64,000 bases of DNA, from positions 194,808 to 258,807 of the forward strand of contig JAHRYN010000003.1 of NCBI GenBank assembly GCA_020621405.1. Direction: 5' to 3'. A model generated the notes under the pieces. It did no database searches, was not told the origin of the DNA, and saw nothing but the letters and a program-made list of their open reading frames with translations. This stretch comes from Betaproteobacteria bacterium (GTDB lineage Bacteria; Pseudomonadota; Gammaproteobacteria; Burkholderiales; Rhodocyclaceae). Shown here one piece after another: positions 62,975 through 64,000 of this stretch. The first letter of the stretch is position 1; each line of letters starts with the position of its first letter. Made by a program: the position numbers and the translations under genes.

Positions 62975-63930
62975 GGCTGCTTCTCCTGCCGCACCAGGCG
63001 ATCGCGCAGTACGTCGCCGTCCTCGATGCGCAAACCGAGCGAACGGGCCACATGCGTGTTGACCGACACCGTGAAATGCCGTGGATGACGGGGCGCCGGC
63101 CAGGTCCGGTCGCGAAACCATCCGGCAATGACGTCGGTCGTCTGCCTGGCAATCTGTTCCGGTGTCGAATAGATCGACATCAGGGCGCCGGCGCGCGCGT
63201 AGGCAGCGGAAAATCCGATCACCGGCACACTGGCCCGGAACGAGGTCAGCAACAGATTGCGGACGGTACCAGCGTTGTGCACCTGGGGGTCGGGCAGTGC
63301 AAGAAAGACGTCGGCCTGCTCGAGTACCTGCGACAGCGCGACGAACAGGGACGATTCGCCGGTAAACGAGCCGGTCACCAACAGTAGCGGCGTGCCCGAC
63401 AGGGCCGCCTTCAGCGGCTGCAGCCTTTCCGGATGCGAACCGTCGTTGAGTACGCCGATGCGCCGCGCTTCCGGCAACGCCAGGCGGATCAGCTCGACCT
63501 GGCGGTAAAACGGCTGATCGATGTGGATCGCGGACCACCGGCGCCCGTCGCCGCCGCCCACCACCGATTCATAGGCGGACTGCGGCACCAGCACGCTGAG
63601 TACCGGCACACCGGGATCACTCTGCGCCAGAGTGCGCAGAGCGCCTGCCCCGACGGCCACAACAAGGTCATGCGCAGCAAGATCGGCCGGGGAAAACTCG
63701 GCGCGCGTCAGCACAGCCAGCGAAAAGCCACCGCGTGCGCTGCGTTCAACCTTCAGCGCTTCGGCAAACTCCGAATAGGCGCCACCGGATTCGCTCAGCA
63801 GGACGAGCACCGACGAGGCCAGTGCGATCTGCGTCAGCAGCAGGCCGGCCAGGAATGCCAATATTCTTGCGACCAGACCTGCCAGACGGCGAGTCCGTGT
63901 ATCGGCGGATGGATCGATGAGCGCGGGCAC
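62971..63930 (-). CDS. ABC-type substrate-binding-like exported protein coupled to the histidine kinase (start uncertain)
   Basis: About 319 residues from a GTG at 63930; the frame stays open to the right edge, so the true start may lie outside the window. A hydrophobic signal/anchor (RILAFLAGLLLTQIALASSV) precedes a type-1 periplasmic-binding fold. Characteristic pieces are DLVVAVGAGALRTLAQSDPG, PVLSVLVPQSAYESVVGGG and the late VPVIGFSAAYARAGALMSIY, as in the ABC-transporter-substrate-binding (DUF534/TrpX-like) family. No permease or ATPase accompanies it. The 4-bp overlap with the kinase gene suggests it presents a ligand to the kinase sensor domain. Confidence 0.82.
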   Translation of the reverse strand: MPALIDPSADTRTRRLAGLVARILAFLAGLLLTQIALASSVLVLLSESGGAYSEFAEALKVERSARGGFSLAVLTRAEFSPADLAAHDLVVAVGAGALRTLAQSDPGVPVLSVLVPQSAYESVVGGGDGRRWSAIHIDQPFYRQVELIRLALPEARRIGVLNDGSHPERLQPLKAALSGTPLLLVTGSFTGESSLFVALSQVLEQADVFLALPDPQVHNAGTVRNLLLTSFRASVPVIGFSAAYARAGALMSIYSTPEQIARQTTDVIAGWFRDRTWPAPRHPRHFTVSVNTHVARSLGLRIEDGDVLRDRLVRQEKQP

Positions 63931-64000
63931 TCGTGCGCGGACCTTGCCCGGGGTGGACTGATGACCGCTCGAGTATGCAGCAAGGCCGGAACTGGCATCA

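Noticed and set aside
1-64000. Mobile elements, CRISPR arrays, tRNA or rRNA genes
   Set aside because: I looked for transposase or integrase motifs, regularly spaced repeats and tRNA-like cloverleaf sequences and saw none; the window reads as core and conserved accessory chromosome.

Overview
The window is a gene-dense, high-GC stretch of a bacterial chromosome, almost certainly from a betaproteobacterium. A Rhodocyclales-like facultative aerobe or methylotroph fits best (for example the Methyloversatilis/Azoarcus neighbourhood), but that placement is inference from gene content. The clues are a PEP-CTERM exported protein, an Fnr-type regulator beside hemN, a complete ccoNOQP-ccoGH cluster, a soluble NAD-dependent formate dehydrogenase operon (fdsGBA-fdhD-fdsD), a ModE/PBP-type regulator, NorR-ytfE, trxA-rho, and the ribosomal operon rpsP-rimM-trmD-rplS. 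I see no tRNA, rRNA, CRISPR array, insertion sequence or prophage.

Layout. 1-3.7 kb: the 3' end of a phytase-like PEP-CTERM protein, an HDOD-GAF signalling protein, UspA and a TauE/SafE-like membrane protein. 3.8-6 kb: divergent hemN and fnr sharing an FNR box. 6.1-9.5 kb: mutL-miaA and a divergent DedA protein. 9.5-15.8 kb: a small unknown protein, a lipoprotein, and a tightly packed run purN / DUF3108 protein / RsmB-like methyltransferase / PLD-like protein / MscS channel. 15.9-17.1 kb: a fatty-acid desaturase with its own promoter and terminator. 17.5-22.9 kb: cbb3 oxidase and its assembly genes on the minus strand behind an FNR-like box. 23.2-25.8 kb: an H-NS-like protein, an acyl-CoA ligase and a CBS protein. 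26-32 kb: an AddAB-like helicase-nuclease pair. 32-34.5 kb: fdxA, trxA and rho.

34.5-45.1 kb is a coherent formate/molybdenum block: a ModE/PBP-like regulator (probable FdsR) diverges from fdsG-fdsB-fdsA-fdhD-fdsD and a cysteine hydrolase, and modABC follows after a terminator. FDH needs Mo-bis-PGD, FdhD sulfurates it and ModABC brings in molybdate, so the neighbourhood holds both the enzyme and its metal supply. 45.2-47.6 kb is a nitric-oxide module: ytfE/ric and norR are divergent, with three GT-N7-AC NorR-type sites and a sigma-54 promoter between them. 47.7-51.1 kb is a 1121-residue transglutaminase-DUF2126 protein without its usual partners.

51-55.7 kb carries accessory metabolism on the minus strand: old yellow enzyme, rhodanese, a SpoIIAA-like protein, an EamA transporter and a Rieske oxygenase. 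55.8-58.8 kb is xseB-ispA-dxs (isoprenoid precursors). 58.9-61 kb is rpsP-rimM-trmD-rplS. The window ends with a hybrid histidine kinase translationally coupled to a periplasmic substrate-binding-like protein that may run past the right edge.

I did not find a plainly new multi-gene system. The best leads are regulatory architecture (ytfE-norR; the Shine-Dalgarno-less fnr start abutting an FNR box), the solitary transglutaminase-DUF2126 protein, the unexplained small membrane protein ending the cco cluster, and the small unknown gene that overlaps dedA convergently.
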